DNA of 64,000 nucleotides, taken from NCBI RefSeq assembly GCF_019468465.1, contig NZ_CP080519.1, positions 1,193,001 to 1,257,000 on the forward strand, in the 5' to 3' direction. The notes beneath the pieces are model-generated. The model did no database searches and was not told the DNA's origin. It worked only from the letters and a program-made list of their open reading frames with translations. The DNA is from Amycolatopsis sp. DSM 110486. Its GTDB lineage: Bacteria; Actinomycetota; Actinomycetes; Mycobacteriales; Pseudonocardiaceae. Positions 25,433 through 33,484 of the stretch are shown here, one piece after another. Position 1 is the stretch's first letter. Every line of letters begins with the position of its first letter. A program made the translations under genes and the position numbers.

Positions 25433-26709
25433 AGTCGTCGAACTACAAGCAGCGCACGGTCGGCGACCGCACGCTGCGTCCGGAAACGCTCATGATGGGG
25501 TTCGGATACTCACCCGCGTTGTCCGAAGGCGCACTCAAACCACCGGTTTTCCTCACCTCCACGTTCGTTTTCGAAACCGCGCAACAGGGCAAGGACCAGT
25601 TCGACCTCACGTCCGGCCGGCGCCAGGCCCGCGACGGCGAGCAGGCCGGCCTCGTCTACTCCCGCTTCAACAACCCGAACTTCGAGATCCTGGAAGACCG
25701 GGTCGCCGTCTGGGACGACGCCGAGCGCGGCGCCGTCTTCGCCTCGGGCATGGCGGCGATCGCCACCACGCTGCTCACGTTCTGCAAGCCCGGCGACGTC
25801 GTGTTGCACTCGCGCCCCCTCTACGGCGGCACGGAAACACTGATCCGCAACACGCTTTCCGCGTTCGGGATCGGTTCCGCGGGCTTCACCGACGGCACCG
25901 ATCCGGAACACGTCGAGGCCGCCGCCCACGCGGCAATGGAGCAGGGCACCGTGAGCGTGCTCTTCGCCGAAACACCCGCCAACCCGACAGGCGGACTGAT
26001 CGACCTCAAGGTGCTGTCCGACGTCGCCGACCTGGTCGGCACCCGGCAGGGCAAGCGGCCACTGGTGATCGTCGACAACACGTTGCTGGGCCCCATGTTC
26101 CAGCAACCTCTGCGCCACGGCGCCGATCTCGCCGTCTACTCGCTGACCAAATACGCCGGCGGCCACAGCGACCTCATCGCGGGCGGCGTCACCGGCAGCG
26201 CCGAACACGTCGGCCGGATCGTGCAGACCCGCAGCGCCCTCGGCACCCAGCTCGATCCGAACACGTGCTGGATGCTGCTGCGGTCATTGGAAACACTGCA
26301 GATCCGAGCTGAGCGAGCGGCCGCCAACGCGCGCCGCCTGGCCGAGTTCCTGCGTGACCACGACAAGATCACCCAGGTCGACTATCTCGGTTTCCTCACC
26401 GCCGACGACCCGCGCAAAGCCGTGTTCGACCGCCAGTCCACCTCGCCGGGATCCACGTTTTCCTTCTACGTCAAGGGCGGCGAGCCCGAGGCGTTCGCGT
26501 TCCTCGACCGCCTGCAGCTGTGCAAGCTGGCCGTGAGCCTGGGCGGCACCGAGACGCTGATCTGCCACCCCGCGTCCACGACGCATTCGGGCGTGCCGGC
26601 GCCACTGCGCGAGGAGATCGGGCTGACGGACTCGCTCGTGCGGATCTCGGTGGGCATCGAGAACGTCGACGACCTCATCGCCGACCTCACGCAAGCGCTG
26701 GACTTCTGA
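25429..26709 (+). CDS. cystathionine gamma-synthase/methionine gamma-lyase family PLP enzyme
   Basis: 426 residues of the Cys/Met-metabolism PLP family. YSRFNNPN near residue 77, ETPANPTGG at 181, the PLP-binding Lys241 in SLTKYAGGHSD, and the C-terminal RISVGIENVDDLIADL. An insertion around 50-75 (QQGKDQFDLTSGRRQ) distinguishes it from core biosynthetic enzymes. Context (VOC protein, hydrolase, TetR repressor) suggests catabolism of a sulfur amino acid or related compound rather than methionine biosynthesis. GTG start at 25429 after GGGGAGG. Confidence 0.87.
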   Translation: MKSSNYKQRTVGDRTLRPETLMMGFGYSPALSEGALKPPVFLTSTFVFETAQQGKDQFDLTSGRRQARDGEQAGLVYSRFNNPNFEILEDRVAVWDDAERGAVFASGMAAIATTLLTFCKPGDVVLHSRPLYGGTETLIRNTLSAFGIGSAGFTDGTDPEHVEAAAHAAMEQGTVSVLFAETPANPTGGLIDLKVLSDVADLVGTRQGKRPLVIVDNTLLGPMFQQPLRHGADLAVYSLTKYAGGHSDLIAGGVTGSAEHVGRIVQTRSALGTQLDPNTCWMLLRSLETLQIRAERAAANARRLAEFLRDHDKITQVDYLGFLTADDPRKAVFDRQSTSPGSTFSFYVKGGEPEAFAFLDRLQLCKLAVSLGGTETLICHPASTTHSGVPAPLREEIGLTDSLVRISVGIENVDDLIADLTQALDF

Positions 26710-27584
26710 TGCCGCGGGCCGCAGCCGAGGGCTGCGCGCTGGAGTACGACACCGTCGGCCCGGACTCCGGCGAACCGCTCGTAGTCGTCCAGGGCCTCGG
26801 CGACCAGCTGACCAAGTGGGACGACGGCTTCCCCCAGGCCCTGGCCGCGCGCGGGTTCTTCGTGATCCGCTTCGACAACCGGGACGCCGGCCTGTCCACC
26901 CACTTCCCCGACGCCGGCATCCCGGACCTGGGCGCGGTGTCGGCCGGGTCCGCGGAACTGCCCTACTGTCTCGAGGACATGGCCGCCGACGTCGTGGCGG
27001 TGCTGGACGCGGTGGGCGTGGACCGCGCGCACCTCGTCGGCGCCTCGATGGGCGGCATGATCGCACAGCTCGTCGCGGCCGACCATCCACATCGGACACG
27101 GTCGTTGACGTCCATCATGTCTTCCACGGGCAATCCCGCGTTGCCTCCCCCGACACCGGAAGCCATCACCGCACTCACCGCCCCGGCGCCCGACCCCTCG
27201 AACGAGGAGGTCTACCTGAACCACGTCGCGGCTGCAGCCCAAGCCTTGGGCAGCCCGGCCTACCCGTATGACGAAGCCGAACTCCGGGCCACGATACTGT
27301 CCACAGTGCACCGCGACCACGACCCGGCGGGCCTGCAACGCCAGCTCGCCGCCCTCCTGGCCAACGGCGACCGCCGCGCGAAGCTCCGGCGCATCACCGC
27401 GCCCACGCTGGTCATCCACGGCGCCGACGACCCCCTCATTCCTCCAGCCGCCGCCGAGGACACCGCGTCGACCATCCCGGGCGCCGAACTGCTCGTCATC
27501 CCCGGCATGGGCCACAACCTGCCCCGCGAGCTCTACGACCGCGTAGCCGACGCGATCGCCCGACTCGCCGCAACCCCAGCCTGA
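26709..27584 (+). CDS. alpha/beta hydrolase
   Basis: 291 residues. VVVQGLGDQLTKWD, FDNRDAGLSTHF (aclacinomycin-methylesterase-like), nucleophile Ser in VGASMGGMIAQL, Asp in IHGADDPLIPP and His in IPGMGHNLPR. Third gene of the TetR operon; its ATG shares one base with the preceding TGA (TGATG at 26707-26711), implying coupled translation. Hydrolyses an ester or related bond; the substrate is not deducible. Confidence 0.85.
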   Translation: MPRAAAEGCALEYDTVGPDSGEPLVVVQGLGDQLTKWDDGFPQALAARGFFVIRFDNRDAGLSTHFPDAGIPDLGAVSAGSAELPYCLEDMAADVVAVLDAVGVDRAHLVGASMGGMIAQLVAADHPHRTRSLTSIMSSTGNPALPPPTPEAITALTAPAPDPSNEEVYLNHVAAAAQALGSPAYPYDEAELRATILSTVHRDHDPAGLQRQLAALLANGDRRAKLRRITAPTLVIHGADDPLIPPAAAEDTASTIPGAELLVIPGMGHNLPRELYDRVADAIARLAATPA

Positions 27585-27586
27585 TC

Positions 27587-27619
27587 AGCCGCCCGCGCAC
27601 CTCACTCACGCGGGCGGCT
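27587..27619. terminator. bidirectional stem-loop terminator
   Basis: Perfect 11-bp stem AGCCGCCCGCG / CGCGGGCGGCT with an 11-nt loop between the convergent hydrolase (stop 27584) and tetR (stop at 27620). Confidence 0.75.
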
Positions 27620-28192
27620 TCAGCTGTCCCGCACCACAGCCAGGATGATGCGCCCCACCGCGTCGATCGCCTGCGGCCCCGGCAGCCGGCCCGCGATCGC
27701 TTCCCGCGACAGGGATTCCGCCGCGCCGATGACCCCGAGCATCACGGTCCGGTCCAGCTCGCCCGGCACAAACCGGTGCAGCGCTTCGAGATACAGATCC
27801 ACATATCGCTCACGCCCGGCGTGCAGCACTTCCTCCATGTCCGGACTGGTCGACAACGCCGCCGTGATCGCGCCGTACTCCTGTCCGATGTGCAGCACAC
27901 ACCCGACGTACGCCTCGGCCAGCAGCGCGGCCGCTTCCTCCGGCGTGCGCGCCTTCGTGTCGAACGCCACCCGCACCGCCTCGGACTGCTGCTCGTCGAC
28001 CCGCTGGTACAACGCCTTCACCAGCCCGGCGCGCGTCTCGAAGTGCCCGTAGACGATCGGCTTCGTCACGCCCGCCTGCTCGGCCACGCGCGCCAACGTC
28101 AGCGCGTCGGCCCCGTCCGCGCGCACCACCGCCGCGGCCGTGTCGAGCAGCTGGCCGTGCCGCTCGTCGTACGACATCCGCCGTCCGGCCAC
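27620..28192 (-). CDS. TetR-family repressor of the VOC-PLP-hydrolase operon
   Basis: 190 residues. N-terminal TetR helix-turn-helix (LDTAAAVVRADGADALTLARV, AEQAGVTKPIVYGHFETRAGLVKALY), then a helical ligand domain. GTG 28192 has GGAGG about 8 nt upstream; ATG 28177 is an alternative. Its promoter carries a 23-bp near-palindrome (28212-28234) whose half-site GTAAGTTACG is repeated in the promoter at 24498-24536. Autorepression and repression of the convergent operon are therefore strongly indicated. Confidence 0.9.
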   Translation of the reverse strand: MAGRRMSYDERHGQLLDTAAAVVRADGADALTLARVAEQAGVTKPIVYGHFETRAGLVKALYQRVDEQQSEAVRVAFDTKARTPEEAAALLAEAYVGCVLHIGQEYGAITAALSTSPDMEEVLHAGRERYVDLYLEALHRFVPGELDRTVMLGVIGAAESLSREAIAGRLPGPQAIDAVGRIILAVVRDS

Positions 28193-28211
28193 GAAACCCC
28201 TCCAGCCCGAA

Positions 28212-28234
28212 GTAAGTTACGAACCGTATCTTAC
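28212..28234. promoter_or_regulatory. TetR operator upstream of tetR
   Basis: A 23-bp near-palindrome: left arm GTAAGTTACG, right arm CGTATCTTAC, three central bases. Only one arm pair mismatches. Shares TAAGTTACGAA with the operator at 24498-24536. Confidence 0.75.
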
Positions 28235-28261
28235 GCCACCGGCGAGTGTGGTCCACTGTGG

Positions 28262-29062
28262 TCACCGCCGCACCGTGGCGAAGTGGCCGAGCAGCTGCTC
28301 GGCCACCCGCTCAGGCTGCTCCAGGGCGACCGAATGCCCGGCGGCCGCCACCACCACGTACTGCCCGCCGCTGGCCTCCGCGATGGTCCGGCCGGAGATC
28401 GGCTGCGGGTACGTCTCGTCCTCGCTGCCGGCGACGGCCAGCACCGGCGTCGCGCAGCCGGCCAGCTCCGCCTCGATGCCCGTGCGGTGGATCACGCCGT
28501 GCACACTCTCGGCGATCGCCGGCGGCAGCTGCGCCATGAACGTTCGCCACGGATCGCACAGCTGCGGGCGCGAGGTGAGGCTGGTCGCCCCGAACATGAC
28601 CCGCAGGAGGACGTCGATGATGACGCCGGGCCCGTGCGCCTCGACAACGCCGGAGAGCTGCTGGTACTCCTCCAGCCGGTTCTCCGCCTCCGCCGACGAT
28701 CCCAGCGCGGCCGCGGTGAGCAGGAGATCCGGCCGGCGCGCGGCGAGCCGGAGCGCGACGAACCCGCCCATCGAGTTGCCGACGAAATGGCACGGCCCCA
28801 GCCCCAGCGCCTCGATCAGCGCGGCGGCGTCGGCGGCGAGCGTGTCCATGTCCAGCCGGTCCCGCCGGTCCGGCGCGCTGCCGCCCTGGTTGCGGTGGTC
28901 GTAGGCGACAGTCCGGAACCCCTCGCCGGCCAGGATCTCCACCAGCGGCGCGAACATGGTGCGGTCGAAGAACAACGAGTGGCTCAACACGACCGCGGTC
29001 CCGGACTCGGGGCCGGCCGCGGTGTAGGCGAGGCTGGTCCCGTTGACGTCGATGGTCGGCAT
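28262..29062 (-). CDS. alpha/beta hydrolase (3-oxoadipate enol-lactonase-like)
   Basis: 266 residues. VVLSHSLFFDRTMF, YDHRNQGGS, nucleophile Ser in FVGNSMGGFVALRLAARRPD, Asp in AGSEDETYP and His in AAAGHSVALEQPERV. The overall pattern resembles PcaD-type enol-lactonases, which would fit downstream protocatechuate metabolism, but esterase alternatives are equally possible. GGGAG precedes ATG 29062. Transcribed away from the tetR operator on its 3' side, apparently as a single gene. Confidence 0.78.
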   Translation of the reverse strand: MPTIDVNGTSLAYTAAGPESGTAVVLSHSLFFDRTMFAPLVEILAGEGFRTVAYDHRNQGGSAPDRRDRLDMDTLAADAAALIEALGLGPCHFVGNSMGGFVALRLAARRPDLLLTAAALGSSAEAENRLEEYQQLSGVVEAHGPGVIIDVLLRVMFGATSLTSRPQLCDPWRTFMAQLPPAIAESVHGVIHRTGIEAELAGCATPVLAVAGSEDETYPQPISGRTIAEASGGQYVVVAAAGHSVALEQPERVAEQLLGHFATVRR

Positions 29063-29175
29063 GGCGCGGTCTCCCTGGCTGCGGTGGCGTGACTTCCCGA
29101 CGCTAGGAGCACTCCGTCAGCCCGGATCTCGCATTCGCGCACAACCACTCTCCGAACACGCAAACCCCGTCTGCC

Positions 29176-30078
29176 TCAGCCGGACTCGCGCGCCTCACCC
29201 GGCGTCATTCCGTAGCGCTGCTTGAACGCCACCCCGAAACTCGTCGCCGACCGAAAGCCACACGCGAACGCCACGCTGCCGACCGTGGCTCCAGGCGCCC
29301 GGCGCAGCACCTCCATCGCCCGCCCCAGCCGCGCCTCCCGGATCAACCGGCCGGGGCTCGTCCCCGCGCGCTCCAACGCCAGCTGCACCTGCCGCAACGA
29401 CCACCCCAGCGCGTGCGCGACCCCCGCCGGCGTGAGATCCGGGTCCGTCGCGTGCTCGGCCACGTACACCCGGACCGCGCCCTCCACCGCCGCCAACGAC
29501 CCGGTCCGGCCATCCGGCCGCACACACAACGGAACCAGCCCGGCGATCGACTCCGCCGCCCGGACGAACTCCACCCGGTCGAGCGTCGAACGCTGGGCGC
29601 TGAGCGTCCGCACCATCGTGCGCACCACCGCCCCCAGCCCCTGGCTGCAGTCGACCACCCCCGCGGCCCGGCCCGCGCCCAGATTCAGCACCCACCCCCG
29701 CGCCCGACCCGCGTGCCGCAGGACCAGCGGCCGGCTCTTCCCGGCGACCACGCCCTGCCCCGGCCGCAACCGGACGTCCGCCCCGTCCTGATCCACCACG
29801 AGCTCACCGGCCCCCGCGAGCACGAGCACCAGCCCGCTGTCGTCGTCGGCCCGGATATCCGCGCGCGTCCGCGAGTACTCCACAGCGTCGGACCAGAACT
29901 CGACCAGCTGCTGCTCCCCCGCGCGCTGTACGACCGTGCCCCCGCGGAACCCCGCCGGCTCGGCGAACCGCACGTGCAACGCACCGTGGTTGTCCCGCAC
30001 GTGCTCGACCCAGAACCCTGTCGGATCCTCCGGCGCGCCCGCGGCCGCGTCCGTCACCCGCACCTCGTACGACCCCAC
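29176..30078 (-). CDS. AraC-family transcriptional regulator
   Basis: About 300 residues. The N-terminal AraC-binding-like domain (FWVEHVRDNHGALHVRF, QQLVEFWSDAVEYSRTR) is followed by a C-terminal double HTH (GVAHALGWSLRQVQLALE; VAFACGFRSATSFGVAFKQRYGMTPGEAR split in two). The preferred start is GTG 30078, with GGAGG 10 nt upstream; GTG 30135 is possible but lacks a ribosome site. It lies next to genes preceded by the conserved 43-bp modules at 31098 and 32788, which contain direct repeats of the kind AraC proteins bind (inference). Confidence 0.85.
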   Translation of the reverse strand: MGSYEVRVTDAAAGAPEDPTGFWVEHVRDNHGALHVRFAEPAGFRGGTVVQRAGEQQLVEFWSDAVEYSRTRADIRADDDSGLVLVLAGAGELVVDQDGADVRLRPGQGVVAGKSRPLVLRHAGRARGWVLNLGAGRAAGVVDCSQGLGAVVRTMVRTLSAQRSTLDRVEFVRAAESIAGLVPLCVRPDGRTGSLAAVEGAVRVYVAEHATDPDLTPAGVAHALGWSLRQVQLALERAGTSPGRLIREARLGRAMEVLRRAPGATVGSVAFACGFRSATSFGVAFKQRYGMTPGEARESG

Positions 30079-30188
30079 GGCCCGCCCACCTCCGCCATTC
30101 CCGTCGACGCGCTGGGCCCATGCTAAGCCGATCACGTCGAGCCCGGCGGTGGTCGGGCTGGGCAAGACCACCGCCGGCGTTGCCGGGA

Positions 30189-31037
30189 TCAGCCCTGGGC
30201 GAAGACCGCCAGCGGGTCGGTGTGCCGCGGCCGCCAGCCCAGCTCGCGCTGTGCCTTGGCCGGCGTGAGCTGCTGGTCGAGCGCGAACGCGTCGGCGATC
30301 GGGCCCATCTCGGCCTGCGCCTGTTCCAGCGGGATCGACGTGGTCTTGCCGGCGAGGCCCGCGGCGTGAGCGCACGCCTCGGCGACCTGCTTGGCGGTCG
30401 GGTTGACGCCGCCGACGCCCACGTAGACCGAGCCGGCCGGCGCGGAGAGGGCGGCGACGTAGAGCGGGGCGAGATCGTCGATGTGCACGAGCGCCCAGTG
30501 GTTCGCGCCGTCGCCGATGTAGGGGATGGCGCCGTTCTTCTTGCCGGGCTGGACGATGAAGACGTCGATCAGGCGGTTGTCACCGCCGTAGAGCAGGCCG
30601 GGCTGCACGATGACGGGGCGCCCGCCGTGGGCCAGCACGGCGTCCTCCACCGGCTTGCGCCACGCGACCGCGGCGGGCGGGTTCCAGGGCGCGGTCTCGT
30701 CGGCGACGCCGTCGGTGTCGCCGTAGACCCAGGTGCCGCCGGTGTGCACGTAGGTGCCGGCGCCGACGCCGTCCTGCATCGCCGTGGCGGCGGCGAGGTC
30801 CTCGTCGCCCGATTCGGCCTGCGCCAGGTGGATCACGGCGTCGGCGCGGGCCGCGGAGTCCTTCAGCACGGCCAGATCGGTGAGACCCCCGCGGACCGCG
30901 ATGGCGCCGGCCGCGACCACGGTCGCCTCCGCGCGGTCGCTGCGAGCGAGCGCCTCCACGGCGTGCCCCTGCTTCACCAGCTCGCCGATCGTGGCCTGTC
31001 CGATGTAGCCGGATCCGCCGGTCAAGAAGACCCTCAT
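30189..31037 (-). CDS. NAD-dependent epimerase/dehydratase family protein
   Basis: 282-residue extended/atypical SDR. Rossmann motif MRVFLTGGSGYIGQATIGEL at the N-terminus, HLAQAES, HTGGTWVYGDTDG, and a C-terminal region QLTPAKAQRELGWRPRHTDPL characteristic of the 4-dihydrotrisporin/nucleoside-diphosphate-sugar epimerase-like group. There is no intact Tyr-x3-Lys (AWRKPVEDAV is closest), so catalytic competence is uncertain. ATG 31037 is preceded by AGGGAG. Its promoter contains the 43-bp module at 31098-31140. Confidence 0.83.
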   Translation of the reverse strand: MRVFLTGGSGYIGQATIGELVKQGHAVEALARSDRAEATVVAAGAIAVRGGLTDLAVLKDSAARADAVIHLAQAESGDEDLAAATAMQDGVGAGTYVHTGGTWVYGDTDGVADETAPWNPPAAVAWRKPVEDAVLAHGGRPVIVQPGLLYGGDNRLIDVFIVQPGKKNGAIPYIGDGANHWALVHIDDLAPLYVAALSAPAGSVYVGVGGVNPTAKQVAEACAHAAGLAGKTTSIPLEQAQAEMGPIADAFALDQQLTPAKAQRELGWRPRHTDPLAVFAQG

Positions 31038-31097
31038 GACAACTCCCTTTTGCTCACAATGGATACAGAACAACTGTGCGTCTAGGCCGAGGTGTAC

Positions 31098-31140
31098 GTC
31101 CAAGACCTCTTTCGGTCGCTGTGATACCTTCCGGATATCA
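31098..31140 (-). promoter_or_regulatory. conserved 43-bp regulatory module, copy 1
   Basis: Begins GTCCAAGACCT and contains CTGTGATACC 10-13 bp later. The same ordered blocks recur upstream of the hydrolase gene at 32737 (copy 2, 32788-32830). Within it, ACCT occurs twice, 22 bp apart, as in AraC-type direct repeats. Its last bases include the stop codon of the neighbouring hydrolase. Confidence 0.65.
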
Positions 31141-32049
31141 CCGCGCGGCGAGGTGCCGCACGAACCAGTCCCGCGCCGCCTGCGAAGCGACCTTGAAGCC
31201 CTCACCCGTGTACGCGTCGAAATGGCCGCCCGGCAGGAAAACGATGTCCTTCGGCTCGGCCGCGCCGGAATAGGCGACGGCCGCGAGGTTGCCGCCCGTC
31301 AGGCCGTCTTCGCTGCCGACGATCATCAGCAGCGGCGTCGGCGTCACCTCCGGCAGGTACTTCGCCGGCTCGTAGCAATAGAAGTTGTCGAGGCTGCGCA
31401 GCGTGACCTCGTTGGGCCAGCTGGGATCCAGCTCCGCACGCGCGCGGGTGAACCACTCGTGCGAGTCACGCGTCGGCAGCCCCACGAGCTGTCCGGGGTC
31501 GGTGCCGATGACCGGGATCGTCGCGGCGGCTTCCCCGCGAGCGCGGGCCCGGCGGTCGGCCGTGAACACGTCCGGTCCGACGACCTGGTTGTCGACCCGC
31601 GCGAGGTTCGCGTAGGTCGCGCGGCCGCTGACGAACGGCGCCTGCGTGACCACGGCCTTCACCCGCCGGTCCATCGCCGCGACGACATAGGCGTGCGCGC
31701 CCGAGAAACTGGTGCCCCACACCCCCACGCGGCCGGGGTCCACATCGGACCGGTTCTGCGCGTGGGTGATCGCGTGCCGGTAGTCGCCGACCTGCACCCA
31801 CGGGTCGATCTCGTGCCGGGGCTGTCCCGGCGCCGCCTCCGAATCGCCCCAGCCGCGGTTGTCGTACAGCAGCACCGACAGGCCGCCGGCGGCGAAGACC
31901 TCGGCGAACCGGTCGAGGTACATCCGCTTGGTCGAGCTCCAGCCGTGGGCCATCACCACACACGGCGCGGGCCCGGCGACCCCCTCGGCCTCGTAGAACC
32001 AGCCACGCAGCAACGCTCCTTCGGCATCGAACTCGATGTCGTGACGCAT
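31138..32049 (-). CDS. alpha/beta hydrolase (dienelactone hydrolase/Xaa-Pro peptidase-like)
   Basis: 303 residues. VVMAHGWSSTKRMYLDRFAE at the N-terminus, LYDNRGWGDSE, nucleophile Ser in GVWGTSFSGAHAYV, Asp in VGSEDGLTGG and His in PGGHFDAYTGEGF near the end. This GTSFSGG type is related to the hydrolase fragments at the window's right end. GAGGAGG precedes ATG 32049. It follows the esterase gene at 32096 by 46 bp, so the two may share a transcript. Confidence 0.83.
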   Translation of the reverse strand: MRHDIEFDAEGALLRGWFYEAEGVAGPAPCVVMAHGWSSTKRMYLDRFAEVFAAGGLSVLLYDNRGWGDSEAAPGQPRHEIDPWVQVGDYRHAITHAQNRSDVDPGRVGVWGTSFSGAHAYVVAAMDRRVKAVVTQAPFVSGRATYANLARVDNQVVGPDVFTADRRARARGEAAATIPVIGTDPGQLVGLPTRDSHEWFTRARAELDPSWPNEVTLRSLDNFYCYEPAKYLPEVTPTPLLMIVGSEDGLTGGNLAAVAYSGAAEPKDIVFLPGGHFDAYTGEGFKVASQAARDWFVRHLAAR

Positions 32050-32095
32050 GGGTGTGCCTCCTCGAACACTGGTGGTACAGGGAAATCCCTGATGT

Positions 32096-32737
32096 CTAAC
32101 GGATCTGCTTGCCGACGAAAGCCGCGACGTCCTCGATCTCCCGGCCCCGGACGTCATGGCCCAGACCGGGGTAGACGTGGCTCTCGACGGTGGCGTGCCG
32201 CGCCAGCCACCGGTCCGTCCGGGCGAGCACCGCAGCCGGGATGACACCGTCTTCCCTTCCCCGGCCCCAAAAGACGGGCGACCGCGTGGTGCTCAAGAGC
32301 TCGTCACCGGGTTGCTCGTCGCGCACGACGAAACCCGCCAGGTTCACGCCGTACGCGAAGCGCGCAGGCGCCTGCCGCATGAGCTGGTGGACCATGGCGC
32401 CACCCTGGGAGAAGCCGAGCAGCCCGATCGACGGCGCGTCGACCGTCTCCAGCCACGCCAGGACATCGAGCGTCGCCGCGTTGGCCACCCGCGGCTGAGG
32501 GTCGCCGATCGGGTTGCCCTGGCTGGGAAACCACGCGTACCCGCCGGCCTCCGGAATGCGCGCCCGCACCGACGCGACCACGACCTCCGCCGGCAGCAGC
32601 GGCGTGATCAGCCGGTGCAAGTGCGTCTCGTCGTAGCTCCAGCCGTGCAGCATCACCAGCAGCGGCCGCGACCCGCGCGCACTCTCCACTTCGGACCACA
32701 GCACCGCGGCGCGGTCCATCCCGGGTTCCCTGCTCAT
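32096..32737 (-). CDS. phospholipase/carboxylesterase-type alpha/beta hydrolase
   Basis: 213 residues, YpfH/acyl-protein-thioesterase-like. PLLVMLHGWSYDETHLHRL, AWFPSQGNP, nucleophile Ser in LLGFSQGGAMVHQL, and catalytic Asp and His in GREDGVIP and GLGHDVRG. ATG 32737 follows GGGAG. Preceded by copy 2 of the 43-bp module, so it is probably regulated together with the epimerase gene. Confidence 0.83.
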   Translation of the reverse strand: MSREPGMDRAAVLWSEVESARGSRPLLVMLHGWSYDETHLHRLITPLLPAEVVVASVRARIPEAGGYAWFPSQGNPIGDPQPRVANAATLDVLAWLETVDAPSIGLLGFSQGGAMVHQLMRQAPARFAYGVNLAGFVVRDEQPGDELLSTTRSPVFWGRGREDGVIPAAVLARTDRWLARHATVESHVYPGLGHDVRGREIEDVAAFVGKQIR

Positions 32738-32787
32738 CTCGCTCCCGTCGTCGATCACCTCGACTGTGCGCCGGGCACGTGAGCCGC

Positions 32788-32830
32788 GTCCAAGACCTGT
32801 TCCGCGCTCTGTGATACCCAACGGGTACCA
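32788..32830 (-). promoter_or_regulatory. conserved 43-bp regulatory module, copy 2
   Basis: Same length and ordered blocks as copy 1 (GTCCAAGACCT, CTGTGATACC, CGG-x-TA-x-CA). Lies about 50 bp upstream of the hydrolase start at 32737 and divergent from the TetR gene at 32882. Confidence 0.65.
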
Positions 32831-32881
32831 CCGCAGGTCCGTGGGCTTGAAAATCCCCCGCCGGCGACGAACACTGAGTGG

Positions 32882-33481
32882 GTGAACTCAGAATCGCCGC
32901 GCGCGGGCCGGCCGCTCGGCTTCGACCGCCACGAAGCCCTGAACAGCCTGATGACCCTGTTCTGGCACGTCGGCTTCGACGGCGTCACCCAGCAGCAGAT
33001 GGCCGCGGCGACGGGACTGTCCACGTCGAGCCTGTACAACTCGTTCGGCACGAAGATCGAGATCTACCGCGAAGCCGTCGACGAGTACCTCGTGCTCATG
33101 CAGGACGTCCTCGCACCACTGCAGCAGGGCGAGCGCGGCAGCGAAGACGTGCTCGAAGCGTTGTCCCGCCTGGAATCCGTGCTCGACGGCCCGAACGCGG
33201 GCTTCGGCTGCCTGGCCACCACGGCGATGTCCAAGCCGGTCGACGAGCACGTCGTCACCGCCACCCGGCGCTACCGCGAGCAGCTCCGCTCGGGGTTCCT
33301 GGCCGCCCTCGAACGCGGCCGCGAGCTGGGCGAGTCCACCGCCGACCCGGCCGTGCTCGCGGATCTGCTCACCGCCACCGTGCTCGGCACGCTCACCATC
33401 GCACGCGCCGACCCCGACGGCCGCGAGCTGGCCGCCCAGCTGAAGTCGGTGCGCGCGTTCGTGGAGAGCAGCCGCGCCTGA
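32882..33481 (+). CDS. TetR/AcrR-family regulator
   Basis: 199 residues. HTH: MTLFWHVGFDGVTQQQMAAATG and STSSLYNSFGTKIEIYREAV, typical of the subgroup with a C-terminal domain containing GCLATTAMSKP (Cys-containing hinge). GTG 32882 has no ribosome site; AACACT lies 6 nt before it, suggesting a leaderless transcript. Divergent from the hydrolase carrying module copy 2 and convergent with the decarboxylase gene (stops 3 bp apart). Confidence 0.87.
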   Translation: MNSESPRAGRPLGFDRHEALNSLMTLFWHVGFDGVTQQQMAAATGLSTSSLYNSFGTKIEIYREAVDEYLVLMQDVLAPLQQGERGSEDVLEALSRLESVLDGPNAGFGCLATTAMSKPVDEHVVTATRRYREQLRSGFLAALERGRELGESTADPAVLADLLTATVLGTLTIARADPDGRELAAQLKSVRAFVESSRA

Positions 33482-33484
33482 GCT

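Noticed and set aside
32078-32091. CAGGGA-AA-TCCCTG inverted repeat between two hydrolase genes
   Set aside because: Short arms and no second copy or promoter context; could be chance, so not called as an operator or terminator.
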